The notes under the pieces: model-generated
What the model was told of the DNA's origin: nothing
Seen by the model: only the letters and a program-made list of their open reading frames with translations
The model's database searches: none
Shown: positions 18,017-27,440 of the stretch, piece by piece
How the letters are laid out: each line of letters opens with the position of its first letter
Position numbering within the stretch: position 1 is the first letter of the stretch
NCBI RefSeq assembly: GCF_042666505.1
Contig: NZ_JBHTDN010000003.1
Span: forward strand, 310,001 to 374,000
DNA: 64,000 bases
From: Parapedobacter sp042666505
Lineage (GTDB): Bacteria > Bacteroidota > Bacteroidia > Sphingobacteriales > Sphingobacteriaceae
Reading direction: 5' to 3'
Program-made: the position numbers and the translations under genes

Positions 18017-21000
18017 ATGAATAGTAGACTAAACAAAATGAAGTTGGGCCCGATAAGCAAGCAACTGTTGTTTGTTTTGGGTGTGTTCGCCATGGTTGGC
18101 CATGCATGGGCGTTACCCACAAAATCCGGGATACGGTTTGCTTCCGATGTGCTTTTGGATAATAAAGCCAGCCAACAGCCGGTTCGGGGGGTTGTTAAGG
18201 ATGAGCGTGGACAGGAATTAGCGGGTGTTGAGGTTCGTAATTTACGTACCGCTGAAACGGTCGTTTCCGGTTCCGATGGAACGTTTATAATTAGCGCGAA
18301 CTCCGATGATCGGATACAATTTAAAAGCGTTGGTTACGGCCTTTTGGTGCTTGCAGCCAGTGAGGTGTCCAATGTACAGCTAAATCTGGAAGAGAGTGTG
18401 CTTGATGAGGTTGTCATCGTCGGGTATGGTGCGCAAAAAAGGCAGAATCTTACCGGCTCCGTTGCCACGGTAAGTTTTAATGAGTCCACGACAAGCAGAC
18501 CTACAATGAATATGGCGTCGACGTTGGTCGGGCTCAGTCCGGGTTTGAACATTGCCCAGACCTCGGCAACACCGGGCGGAGAAGGATACAACATTCTGTT
18601 GCGTGGGCAGGGAACCATGAACGACGCGTCGCCGCTTGTGGTGATCGACGGTGTTCCAGGGGCGTTGAATGATGTCAATCCGAGTGACGTGGCCAATGTG
18701 AGTGTGTTGAAGGATGCTTCTTCCGCCGCCATTTATGGATCACGAGCCGCCAATGGGGTGATTTTGGTAACGACCAAAAGAGGAAGCCGAGACAGTAAAT
18801 ATACATTTTCTTACAATGGATACGCGGGGTCACAAAGCGCAGCCAATACCATTGATTATATCACCGATATGGCCACCCACATGGAGATGGTCAACGAGTC
18901 GGAGGGACGGGAGAAGTATTCAAGCGGGTTGATCGGAGAATGGAGAGCCGAGTCAGCGGCTGGCAATCCGTTGTATCCAAATACGGATTGGTATGGCGAA
19001 CTGTTGCATAGCTCGTTGCTGACGGAACATAACGTGGCCGTACGTGGCGGAGGGGCAAACAGCAACCTTTCGTTATCACTCGGGTATCTGGACAATCAGG
19101 GAATCATGGATAACTCCGGCTATAAGCGTTATATTTTCCGATTAAATGCCGATGCGAAGGTTACCAATTTCCTGAAAGTCGGGGGCAACGTGTTTGGCAA
19201 TTGGTCGGATCGTAAGCCGATTGACGTGCCTTCATTTTTCAACAGTATCCGCAATACCACACCGGGTGTAATCCCCCAATATGAGGATGGCCGATACGGG
19301 GGCGAAATGTTTCCGGGACTCCCTGCTGGCTCCAACCCGAAGGCTTACCTCGACAATATCCGGGGAAACGCGGAGCGGCAACGGCTGGGGATGAAATTTT
19401 TCGGCATTGTCAATATCCTTGAAAACCTGGAATGGGAAACCAGTTTCGGATTCAATTATAGTAATGACCGCAACTGGCAGTATGTGCGGCCTTATTCGCT
19501 TTGGAATCTCCAGACGGATTTTCAATACCAGCAGACGCCGAGTGTGAATAGCCTGTTTAACAGCAGCCGCCGGGATTATTCGACGGTACTTAATTCCCTG
19601 CTTCGATACAACGATACCTTCGGCACGGCACACAACGTCAGTGCGATGGTGGGTTTTGACCAGCAATACAACCGCATGGATATCTTTGATGCCAAAAAAA
19701 ATGACATCTTGGGCGATGATGCTATCTACATTCTCGATGCCGGAGCCAATATGGAAGCCATCAACGGGTCGGGTACCGACGATGCGCTGCAATCCTTCTT
19801 CGGACGGGTAACATATGATTATCAGCGCAAATATCTTGTTGAAGCAAATGCCCGGTACGACGGGTCTTCCCGGTTTGCGAAAGCGAACCGGTGGGGTTTT
19901 TTCCCTTCCTTCTCAGCCGGTTGGCGGCTTTCGGAAGAGGCCTTCGCCCAGCCGCTAAAGACGGTGTTTGATGACATTAAAATCAGGGGGTCTTGGGGAA
20001 GGTTGGGGAACAACCGGATCGGTGATTATACCTACCAGATTGTCTATGGCTCTTACTTATACCCGTTCGGCGGTCAACTGCAGCAAGGGGTGGGGCCGAC
20101 GGAGATTGCTAACAGCAATATCAAATGGGAAACCACAACCATCAGTAACGTAGGACTTGATTTGGTACTGCTGCAAAATCGGCTGACCCTGAGCGCCGAG
20201 TACTATAACAAGACCACGACGGATATCTTAACGAAGATACCCATTCCTTTGGTCATGGGTAACTTTTTGCCGCCCTGGCAGAACATCGCGTCGATGCGTA
20301 ACCGCGGCCTTGAGTTCCAAGCCGGCTATCAGGGCAACGCGGGAAGCGAGTTTACGTACTTTATCAGCGGTAATCTTTCTACGGTACACAACAAGGTGCT
20401 AAAATTCAACGAGGACCGATCAATAAGCGGGACAACCATCACCCAAGAAGATAGTCCTTTTAACAGTTTTTATGTGCTGGAATTCGATCGGATCATCCAG
20501 GATCAGTCCGAAATTGACCAACTTCTGGCCGATGGATATACCTTCAGTTCGTACGTAGGCGGGACTCCTTCACCGGGCGATATGCTGTACAAAGATGTGA
20601 ACGGCGATAAGGTGTTTAATGATCAGGACCGGGTAGTGAAAGCGTATTCGTCGTTGCCCAAATTGAATTACGGAATTAACGTAAGTGCTGCTTACAAAGG
20701 TTTCGACCTAAACATCGTGGGACAGGGAATCGGTGCTGTTAGGCAGTACTGGGGCAACGATGGATTTAATACGTTTAACATCAACGAAGGGTTTTTGCAG
20801 CGTGCCGAGATTTTAAACCGCTGGACGCCGGACAACAAATCGACCGAGTATCCGCGTTTACGGACATCAGGTTCGGCACTGAATACGGCATACAGTGATT
20901 ACTGGTTGTACAACACGTCCTATTTCCGGATTAAATCCATACAATTAGGATATGCGTTGCCCGCCGCAACCACGACGAGGTTCAAAGTTGACCGTTTGCG

Positions 21001-21124
21001 GATTTACGCCAACCTCGAGAACTTCTTTACGTTTACAAAATTTGACGGGTATAACCCGGAAAACGCCAGCGTTTCCTATCCACTGATGAAGCAGTGGGTG
21101 TTAGGACTGAATGTTACATTCTAA
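18017..21124 (+). CDS. SusC/RagA-family TonB-dependent transporter (no STN domain)
   Basis: The 1035-residue receptor has a signal peptide (hydrophobic LLFVLGVFAMVGHAWA), a carboxypeptidase-regulatory-like domain (about 55-130; VRGVVKDERGQELAGVEV), the TonB-box region (LDEVVIVGYGAQKR), a plug with the SusC signature DASSAAIYGSRAANGVILVT, and a barrel ending in WVLGLNVTF. It lacks the STN domain of the two sigma/FecR-linked receptors in this window, so it should be controlled conventionally, here probably by the GntR regulator encoded downstream. With SusD and a secreted heparinase II/III-type lyase, it should import lyase products. M8 is an alternative start. Confidence 0.95.
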   Translation: MNSRLNKMKLGPISKQLLFVLGVFAMVGHAWALPTKSGIRFASDVLLDNKASQQPVRGVVKDERGQELAGVEVRNLRTAETVVSGSDGTFIISANSDDRIQFKSVGYGLLVLAASEVSNVQLNLEESVLDEVVIVGYGAQKRQNLTGSVATVSFNESTTSRPTMNMASTLVGLSPGLNIAQTSATPGGEGYNILLRGQGTMNDASPLVVIDGVPGALNDVNPSDVANVSVLKDASSAAIYGSRAANGVILVTTKRGSRDSKYTFSYNGYAGSQSAANTIDYITDMATHMEMVNESEGREKYSSGLIGEWRAESAAGNPLYPNTDWYGELLHSSLLTEHNVAVRGGGANSNLSLSLGYLDNQGIMDNSGYKRYIFRLNADAKVTNFLKVGGNVFGNWSDRKPIDVPSFFNSIRNTTPGVIPQYEDGRYGGEMFPGLPAGSNPKAYLDNIRGNAERQRLGMKFFGIVNILENLEWETSFGFNYSNDRNWQYVRPYSLWNLQTDFQYQQTPSVNSLFNSSRRDYSTVLNSLLRYNDTFGTAHNVSAMVGFDQQYNRMDIFDAKKNDILGDDAIYILDAGANMEAINGSGTDDALQSFFGRVTYDYQRKYLVEANARYDGSSRFAKANRWGFFPSFSAGWRLSEEAFAQPLKTVFDDIKIRGSWGRLGNNRIGDYTYQIVYGSYLYPFGGQLQQGVGPTEIANSNIKWETTTISNVGLDLVLLQNRLTLSAEYYNKTTTDILTKIPIPLVMGNFLPPWQNIASMRNRGLEFQAGYQGNAGSEFTYFISGNLSTVHNKVLKFNEDRSISGTTITQEDSPFNSFYVLEFDRIIQDQSEIDQLLADGYTFSSYVGGTPSPGDMLYKDVNGDKVFNDQDRVVKAYSSLPKLNYGINVSAAYKGFDLNIVGQGIGAVRQYWGNDGFNTFNINEGFLQRAEILNRWTPDNKSTEYPRLRTSGSALNTAYSDYWLYNTSYFRIKSIQLGYALPAATTTRFKVDRLRIYANLENFFTFTKFDGYNPENASVSYPLMKQWVLGLNVTF

Positions 21125-21142
21125 TAACAGATAGCAGAATTG

Positions 21143-22759
21143 ATGATGAACAAATATAATATTTCAGGCGTGCTTATCCTGTTGATGAGCATGTTGTCCG
21201 GTTGTAGCGATTTTCTGGACAGGGATTCGTTGGTCGGTCTCTCGGAAGGAAGCTTCTGGAAATCAGAGCAGGATGCAATTATGGGCGTAAATGCGGTTTA
21301 CGAGGTAAACCGTGAGTTTACCAATTCCATTGTCATCTATGGCATGATGGATGATTTCACGGACATTTCTTATCAGTCGTGGGCAACTGGACTAACCACA
21401 GGAAACTTTCCGGCTAATGCTTCGTTTTATTCGGACGCCTGGGGAAGGTTTTATAAAGGGATATACCGGGCTAATACGGTGCTGAAAAACGTACCGGCGA
21501 TCACGATGAACGAGGCGCTCAAGAATCGGATTTTAGGGGAGGCGCACTTTTTGCGGGGCTATTATTACTTTAAATTGTGGGATTTCTTTGGCGGTGTTCC
21601 GATTTACGATACGCCCATGAATGTGGATGAAGGATATAAACCACGTGCCAGCGAAGAAGAGGTTTATGCGTTCATTGTGAACGATATGACCGAGGCGTAT
21701 GCGCAACTGGAAGGCTCTTATACGGGGGGAGATGTGGGTCGCGCCACAAAATGGGCGGCATTGGCGATGCGTGGTAAGGCACATCTGTGGGCAAAGAATT
21801 ATAACGCTGCAGCCGCCGATTTCAAGGAGTTGATGGAACAAAGTGACCGCACGCTGGCGGGCGACTACCATTCATTATTCCGCGTAGCGGGAAATAACAA
21901 CAGCGAGGTTATCTTTGATGTTCAGTATGTAGCGGAAAAAGGATACGGGATTGCCACCGACCGGAACTATGGCAATGCGATGGGGGCCACTTCGGGCTCT
22001 CAGCGGACCCGCCCAACGCCGAAATTGGTCAACGCCTACGAAATGATCGATGGTACACCCTTTGACTTCAGTAACTATACCAACGCTGAGGGCGAAGCCT
22101 TCAATCCGAATAACCCGGCCGACTGGCACGATGAGGCATCTGTCCGCGCATTGTTTGAAAACCGGGATCCCCGTATGCACCAGTCTATTGTGGTTCCCTG
22201 GTCGACCTTTGTGGGGAGAGGAGGCGTAGCCTATTTGTACCGCTTCCCGGTAGTAACGTCCGATCCTACTTCCTATGTGCCTGTTTGGGCAAATGGCAGC
22301 TATGCCTGGCGGAAGTTCGTGGAAACCGGATCGGTGTACACACTCCAGGACAATATGCCGCAGAATATTCCGCTGATCCGCTTAGCAGACGTGATGCTGA
22401 TGTATGCCGAAGCGCAAAACGAGGCCTTAGGTGCGCCCGACCAGAGTGTATATGATGCCATCAATGCTGTCCGCGACCGTTCGGATATGCCGGCATTGCC
22501 TATAGGGCTGAATCAGGAAGAGATGCGTGAACGCATCTACCACGAACGGATGGTGGAATTGTGCGGCGAAGGACAGCGCTATTCGGATATTCGGAGGTGG
22601 GGGATTGCAAAAGATGTGGTGGATGGTGTTTGGATGACCGAGTTCACGGGTGTTCAGATTCGGCAACGTGGCTTCCCCGATCATTATTACCTGTGGCCGA
22701 TACCGCAGTCAGAACGGGAAGTAAACCCAAATTTAACTCAAAACCCCGGATGGGAGTAA
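21143..22759 (+). CDS. SusD/RagB-family nutrient-binding outer-membrane lipoprotein
   Basis: This is a SusD homologue of 538 residues from the ATG at 21143; a TTG one codon earlier is an unlikely start. The lipobox MSMLSGC puts the lipid cysteine at 21. The N-terminal SDFLDRDSLVGLSEGSFW, the helix AHFLRGYYYFKLWDFFGGVP and the C-terminal RMVELCGEGQRYSDIRRWG and LTQNPGW are typical of the family. It starts 18 bases after its SusC partner and is followed after 12 bases by the lyase gene. It should bind the oligosaccharide that the SusC channel imports. Confidence 0.95.
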   Translation: MMNKYNISGVLILLMSMLSGCSDFLDRDSLVGLSEGSFWKSEQDAIMGVNAVYEVNREFTNSIVIYGMMDDFTDISYQSWATGLTTGNFPANASFYSDAWGRFYKGIYRANTVLKNVPAITMNEALKNRILGEAHFLRGYYYFKLWDFFGGVPIYDTPMNVDEGYKPRASEEEVYAFIVNDMTEAYAQLEGSYTGGDVGRATKWAALAMRGKAHLWAKNYNAAAADFKELMEQSDRTLAGDYHSLFRVAGNNNSEVIFDVQYVAEKGYGIATDRNYGNAMGATSGSQRTRPTPKLVNAYEMIDGTPFDFSNYTNAEGEAFNPNNPADWHDEASVRALFENRDPRMHQSIVVPWSTFVGRGGVAYLYRFPVVTSDPTSYVPVWANGSYAWRKFVETGSVYTLQDNMPQNIPLIRLADVMLMYAEAQNEALGAPDQSVYDAINAVRDRSDMPALPIGLNQEEMRERIYHERMVELCGEGQRYSDIRRWGIAKDVVDGVWMTEFTGVQIRQRGFPDHYYLWPIPQSEREVNPNLTQNPGWE

Positions 22760-22771
22760 TCAAGTTGTAAG

Positions 22772-25495
22772 ATGTGGCATAAAACGATAGGGATTACCGC
22801 TTTCATGGTGTCTGCATTCATTTCTTTTGGTCAGCAAAAGGAAGAGCAAATTTATCCGTTGCGTAAAGGTAAAATTAATAGCGAGACCGCGATCCGGAAG
22901 AAGGTGTTGGAAGAAGGGAAAGAGAGAAACGGGGTGGCGCTTCGCGACGGTGACGTTGGCGGTGCTGCGTCTCGTCAGGCCGACGTGGTAGTGGAGATCA
23001 CCGTTCCGGAACCGGGCACCTACGTGTTGACTGCCGAATCGGTTCCGATCGATAGCGAAGCGCTTCGACAGGCGGATACAACGGGCATGTTGACTTTGAA
23101 AGGCTGGTTTCAGTTGGGTACGTCGAGGCGTACCCAGCGTATTGTTTTCGATTCATTTAAGGGGGAAGTGCAGGAATTGGGCAAATTTGATTTTTTCAAT
23201 ACGCATGAAAAGCTCAACATCTGGTTGCCCAACAACCTCTTGATGCATCGTTTGTCGTTGAAACCGTATACGGCCCCGGTCGCACCACCCGAAGCAGAAG
23301 ATTATACGCCGTCAGTGCGGCCGCCTTCGGGCAGGCCCCGACTGTGGGTAAATCAGGAGAGTTTGCCCGTTGTCCGCAAACGACTGGAAGCCGCCGAGCA
23401 CCAAGACGCATGGCGAAAAGTGAAAGCCAACGCATTGAAACCGTATCGTTTCGACTTCGATGTCGACCAGGAAATGTTCTATGACGAAAAACTGGAACAG
23501 GCAATCGAACAGAAAGCCTTTTATTACCTGATGACGGAGGATAAGACGGTAGGTGAAGAGGCGGTCGATCTCGCTGGTAAGTACCTATCTGTGCTGGAGT
23601 TTGGCAATGTATCTTACGGAGATATCACGCGCGAACTGGGAAGGGCAATTTATACCGGTGCATTGGTCTACGACTGGTGTTATGACCTGATTGACGATCC
23701 TACAAAGGCTTCGATGCGCAAGGATTTCAAGCGTTTGGTGCGCGATATGGAAATCGGCTGGCCCCCGTTTTTCGGGATTGAAAGCATTGTGAACGGGCAT
23801 GGAAACGAAGCGCAGATCTGCCGGGACATGCTTTCGTGGAGCTTGGCGGTTTATGACGAGGATCCCGAGCCGTACAAATATGTTTCTTACACGATTTTGG
23901 AACAGTTGGTTCCCATGCGGAAGTTTGAGTATCAGTCGCCCCGTCACAACCAAGGGGTTGATTATGGTGCCTATCGGTTTGGATGGGAAATGCATGCGGC
24001 GTGGTTGTACTACCGGATGCTGGGATACCCGGTGTTCGACGATAACATCAAGGATCTGCCTTATTATTGGCTGTACATGCGGCTTCCTGACGGCTATATG
24101 TTGCGGGACGGGGATATGTTCAGTGCCAAAAGCTTTGGTAAACAGGCTCCGTACTGGAAGCAGCCCCAGACGATGCTACTTTGTTACGCCTACGCAAAGG
24201 ATCCATTATTGAAGGGCGAGTTCGAGCGCCAGGGAGGTTTACCGGATAATCCGGTACTTTTCCTGTTGCTGGATGACCCGGCGCTGAAAGCGAATTCCGA
24301 TGTCTCAGGGTTGCCGTTGACCAAGGATTTCGGCAACGTGTTGGGGGGAATGATTGCCCGCACAGGCTGGGAGAGCGATTCTGCCAGCAACAACGTAGTG
24401 GCCGAACTAAAAGGAGGCGGTTACCATTTCGGAAACCATCAGCATGCCGACGCCGGCGCGTTGCAGTTATACTTCCGGGGCATGCAGGTAGGCGACCTCG
24501 GCTTATACCTGTCTTATGGGCCGCCATATGATTTTGAATTCAACAAACGTTCCATTTCGCATAGCATGATGTTATTGTACGATCCGGACGAAACGTTGCG
24601 CTTCCGTAGCCGCTTCCGCGATGGAGGCTCGCGATTCAGCCAGCGGTTTCCGCGTACGCCGGAGGAGGCTCGCACCGACCCGTGGTTCGACTACGGTTCA
24701 GTGATTTCGTCCGACTTCGGTCCGTCGAACGTTCATCCCGCTTACAGTTATTTTGATGTCGATTTAACGGCGGCGTACAGTGAAAAAATGCGGCAATACC
24801 GCCGGACCTTCTGTTTTCTTAACTTGGACCGGGAGGATGTGCCGGCGGTGGTAATCCTTGCCGATGATATGGAATCGGCTGATCCGGACTTTAAAAAATA
24901 TTGGCAGATCAATACCCTTAATCCGCCCGCGCAGGAAAACGGGCATATGATTCTTTACAGTACGCTGGCCGGGAAAACGGGAAAAACTTACGTGAATATG
25001 TTGGTGCCAAAGGCAGAAGACCGAGCCACGACGGTGCTGAGTGGGGCAAAAGCCAACAGTACGTTCGGCACGGAATTTAAGGTGGCGTCAGACCGAGCCG
25101 AAGCGAACGGACACCGCATCATGGTTTCACCAAAGTCACTACGGGCCCGCGACCGCTTTTTCACGGTTTTTCAGCTGGTAGATGAAGACGCAGCGCCGTT
25201 ACCTGTCGATTTTGAAGAGCGGGATGGCCGTTATCAGGTAGCGATTGGCGATCGGGTGGTAAGTATGCAGGCAGACACGGAACTCTGCGGCGATCAGTTT
25301 ACGCTTTCTGTTAATGGTTCGGGAAGAAAGCAGGTGTTGCTGACCGGGTTACAGCCTGGATTCTGGCAGATGACCAATGAACAGGGTACGGTGATCGTGG
25401 TGCATGACGTGAAGCCCGGAAAAAATACGCTCGCTGCTGAACTTTCTGCGGGAACGTATACAGTTAGCCGGGGCAGGGGGGTGGTGCCGGAGTAG
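22772..25495 (+). CDS. Heparinase II/III-family polysaccharide lyase, secreted
   Basis: This is a 907-residue protein with a type I signal peptide (ITAFMVSAFISFGQQ). An N-terminal beta-domain (to about 170) is followed by an alpha/alpha-barrel (about 190-500) with NGHGNEAQICRDMLSW and RHNQGVDYGAYRFGWEMH, the latter likely holding the catalytic tyrosine. The heparinase II/III-type beta-sandwich carries GGYHFGNHQHADAGALQLY, with the conserved histidine near residue 555. Such enzymes cleave uronic-acid polysaccharides by beta-elimination and leave unsaturated ends. The polymer (heparinoid, alginate, other) cannot be told. Its place with SusC/SusD and a sugar-acid operon supports a uronate-containing substrate. 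Confidence 0.85.
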   Translation: MWHKTIGITAFMVSAFISFGQQKEEQIYPLRKGKINSETAIRKKVLEEGKERNGVALRDGDVGGAASRQADVVVEITVPEPGTYVLTAESVPIDSEALRQADTTGMLTLKGWFQLGTSRRTQRIVFDSFKGEVQELGKFDFFNTHEKLNIWLPNNLLMHRLSLKPYTAPVAPPEAEDYTPSVRPPSGRPRLWVNQESLPVVRKRLEAAEHQDAWRKVKANALKPYRFDFDVDQEMFYDEKLEQAIEQKAFYYLMTEDKTVGEEAVDLAGKYLSVLEFGNVSYGDITRELGRAIYTGALVYDWCYDLIDDPTKASMRKDFKRLVRDMEIGWPPFFGIESIVNGHGNEAQICRDMLSWSLAVYDEDPEPYKYVSYTILEQLVPMRKFEYQSPRHNQGVDYGAYRFGWEMHAAWLYYRMLGYPVFDDNIKDLPYYWLYMRLPDGYMLRDGDMFSAKSFGKQAPYWKQPQTMLLCYAYAKDPLLKGEFERQGGLPDNPVLFLLLDDPALKANSDVSGLPLTKDFGNVLGGMIARTGWESDSASNNVVAELKGGGYHFGNHQHADAGALQLYFRGMQVGDLGLYLSYGPPYDFEFNKRSISHSMMLLYDPDETLRFRSRFRDGGSRFSQRFPRTPEEARTDPWFDYGSVISSDFGPSNVHPAYSYFDVDLTAAYSEKMRQYRRTFCFLNLDREDVPAVVILADDMESADPDFKKYWQINTLNPPAQENGHMILYSTLAGKTGKTYVNMLVPKAEDRATTVLSGAKANSTFGTEFKVASDRAEANGHRIMVSPKSLRARDRFFTVFQLVDEDAAPLPVDFEERDGRYQVAIGDRVVSMQADTELCGDQFTLSVNGSGRKQVLLTGLQPGFWQMTNEQGTVIVVHDVKPGKNTLAAELSAGTYTVSRGRGVVPE

Positions 25496-25532
25496 TAACG
25501 GAACTGAATTTGGTAAGTAATTGAGGTTGTAG

Positions 25533-25542
25533 ATGTATACAA
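25533..25542. promoter_or_regulatory. Candidate autoregulatory GntR site
   Basis: The perfect eight-base palindrome TGTATACA (25534-25541) has the GT-NN-AC core of FadR-type GntR operators and lies 75 bases upstream of the GntR start, in the 121-base gap after the lyase gene. It is short, so chance occurrence is possible. Confidence 0.35.
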
Positions 25543-25616
25543 CTTTTTGTAACATTGTGAGGCATTTGCGGATGTTTTTGAACTAATCACGACCATTTAG
25601 AACAAACTATTTTTTG

Positions 25617-26255
25617 ATGAAAGAAGATTCACAGTCGAGCAAGGTATATTTGGAATTGCGAAAAAAAATCCTTTCCAATCAGTTAATTCCCGGTACAAGG
25701 CTAAAGGAAGATGCCTGGGCTACGAAAATTGAGGTGAGTCGCATCTCCGTGAGGGAGGCCTTGAATCGACTGCTGGGCGAAGGACTGCTTGAAATCGGCC
25801 AACGGGGCGGGTATTATGTGAAATCAATGACGGCTGCCGATTTGCGCGAAATACGGCAACTGCGTGAGGTATTGGAACGCGGTGCTCTTCGATTGGCTAT
25901 CAACAATGCGACCAGTGAGGATGTAACGGAACTGGAACGGATTTGTGATGATTTTTCGTTAATGGTCCGGAACGGCTATTTCGCGGGCGCTTGTGAGGCC
26001 GATGTCCGTTTTCACGAAACCCTGATTAACATTGCCCGCAACAGCAAGCTCAAGCAAGTCTATGAAATGAGCAATATCCCGTTGTTCCACCTGAAATTGG
26101 GGCAGTCTTTGACGCATATGAACGATTATGAGTTGACGGACAAAGAACACCGCGAAATTGTTGATGCGCTAAAATCCAAAGATATGGAGAAGGCGGAGAA
26201 TTTTCTGATCGCACACCTCAATCGCGGTGAACTGACTTCGCTGGAGCTGGCCTAA
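25617..26255 (+). CDS. GntR-family transcriptional regulator, FadR/FCD subfamily
   Basis: This is a 212-residue regulator (start at ATG 25617, preferred over the TTG one codon earlier). Residues about 10-75 form the GntR winged helix-turn-helix (LKEDAWATKIEVSRISVREA, ending GLLEIGQRGGYYV). Residues about 80-205 form an FCD ligand domain with the metal-binding pattern D-x4-H (EADVRFHETL), then H in DKEHREIV and H in FLIAHLNRG. FCD regulators often sense sugar acids or other carboxylates, which fits the catabolic genes downstream. It is last in the SusC/SusD/lyase run. Palindromes of the expected TNGTNNACNA type lie at both copies of the 35-base element. Confidence 0.92.
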   Translation: MKEDSQSSKVYLELRKKILSNQLIPGTRLKEDAWATKIEVSRISVREALNRLLGEGLLEIGQRGGYYVKSMTAADLREIRQLREVLERGALRLAINNATSEDVTELERICDDFSLMVRNGYFAGACEADVRFHETLINIARNSKLKQVYEMSNIPLFHLKLGQSLTHMNDYELTDKEHREIVDALKSKDMEKAENFLIAHLNRGELTSLELA

Positions 26256-26283
26256 CCTCTTTCTCATTTTCGCCTACCGGGTT

Positions 26284-26304
26284 GCCAGAAAGTCGGCTTC
26301 TGGC
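26284..26304 (+). terminator. Weak hairpin after the GntR gene
   Basis: GCCAGAA pairs perfectly with TTCTGGC around seven bases, 28 bases after the GntR stop. No U-run follows (TTGGCCTTA), so termination may be incomplete. Confidence 0.3.
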
Positions 26305-26362
26305 TTGGCCTTACTAACGCTGTACGGACTGTACAAAGTAAATTTTTGAGTCGTTATTATTA

Positions 26363-26397
26363 TTTTGTTTACAAAAACATTATATATTTGCATACAT
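26363..26397 (+). promoter_or_regulatory. Promoter plus GntR-like operator, copy 2
   Basis: It differs from copy 1 at only two adjacent bases: same TTTTGT-TT-ACAAAA palindrome, same spacing, same TATATTTG box (26383-26390) and GCATACAT. It is on the plus strand, yet the next gene (26525-27364) is on the minus strand. Transcription from here would first run antisense through the lactonase gene and then reach the catabolic operon starting at 27441. The sequence identity is certain; the transcript is inferred. Confidence 0.6.
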
Positions 26398-26524
26398 TAT
26401 AGTGTCGACCCAATAAATTTCGTTAGTACGTCTCCGCTGCTACCGTATGGTAGTCATTTGTCAGAAGGCGTATAGCAGTGATTGATGGCTATATGGGCGC
26501 TTTGCGCGATGTTCTTTGAGGTGC

Positions 26525-27364
26525 TTATTGTGAATTCAGTATGCCTTTCAGGCCACAAGGAAGGGATAACAGCGCTCCCTTTTCAGCTTCGGTGATAACC
26601 AGGCCAAGTGTTCCGGTAGGGTCAAAAGCGCAGTTGGTAGGATGTTGACCCGGTAAAGTTAGGGTACAGGCGCGTTGGCCATCGGGTGCAAAAACCTGAA
26701 TGCTGGCGCTGCCATATACGGCTACGTATACGTTTCCGTATTCATCGAGTGCAATGCCGTCAGGACCCAGGCCGCCTTCGGTTCGGGCAAATATGCGGGG
26801 GTTCTGCCAGCGCATCCGGTGGCTATCCCATTCGCCTATCCAAATTTGTTGATTGCCGGTTTCCGCAATCAGCAGGTGTTGATAATCCCGCGTGAAAGCC
26901 AAGCCATTGGGGTAATTCAGCTGTCGGGCCACGGTCATCAGATCCCCAACGGATGAAAGACAGCAGACGTATCCGTTTGGGTTTAGATCAGGGCCCGGAC
27001 AGGTGAAAATCAGCTGATGGTTTTGGTCGAAGGCGAGGTCGTTAGGCATGTTTAAAGGAACTCCATCCCGTTCAGTTACAATGGTTTGGGAGGTGCCCGA
27101 TGATGGGTCGTAGGTGCGTATCGCCTGATGCCCCGAGTCACAAAACCAAAGCATGCCGTCCGCAGCGGCGGCGAGCCCATTGGGACGGCCGCCCACATGA
27201 TGGCGTTTGTACTGGTTGCCTGCGTATTGGATCAGGCTTTCGCCATGCTGCTCGACGCACCAAAGTGCACCGTCGCTGGTGAAGACAGGGCCTTCGGGAA
27301 ATCGGATCTGTTCGGCAATAGGCACGGGCGCTGCAAAGTTTTGGGAAAGCATCGTTAAGTCCAT
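26525..27364 (-). CDS. SMP-30/gluconolactonase-family lactonase
   Basis: This is a 279-residue single-domain beta-propeller of the SMP-30/gluconolaconase/LRE family, without signal peptide. Landmarks are IRFPEGPVF (metal-binding glutamate), GGRPNGLAAAADG, MPNDLAFDQN, YPNGLAFTRDY and LGPDGIALDEYGNVYV. These enzymes use a divalent metal to open sugar lactones to aldonic acids, here between a sugar dehydrogenase and a sugar-acid dehydratase. The start is ATG 27364, since the TTG two codons earlier is weaker. It is divergent from the operon at 27441, with only 76 bases between, and its whole length lies antisense to any transcript from the element at 26363. Confidence 0.88.
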   Translation of the reverse strand: MDLTMLSQNFAAPVPIAEQIRFPEGPVFTSDGALWCVEQHGESLIQYAGNQYKRHHVGGRPNGLAAAADGMLWFCDSGHQAIRTYDPSSGTSQTIVTERDGVPLNMPNDLAFDQNHQLIFTCPGPDLNPNGYVCCLSSVGDLMTVARQLNYPNGLAFTRDYQHLLIAETGNQQIWIGEWDSHRMRWQNPRIFARTEGGLGPDGIALDEYGNVYVAVYGSASIQVFAPDGQRACTLTLPGQHPTNCAFDPTGTLGLVITEAEKGALLSLPCGLKGILNSQ

Positions 27365-27440
27365 GGACAAAGCTACAGCATGTATGCGTAGGACAGAAAA
27401 AAAATCATCAAAAGATAAAGCTAATTAATACAAAAAGTAC

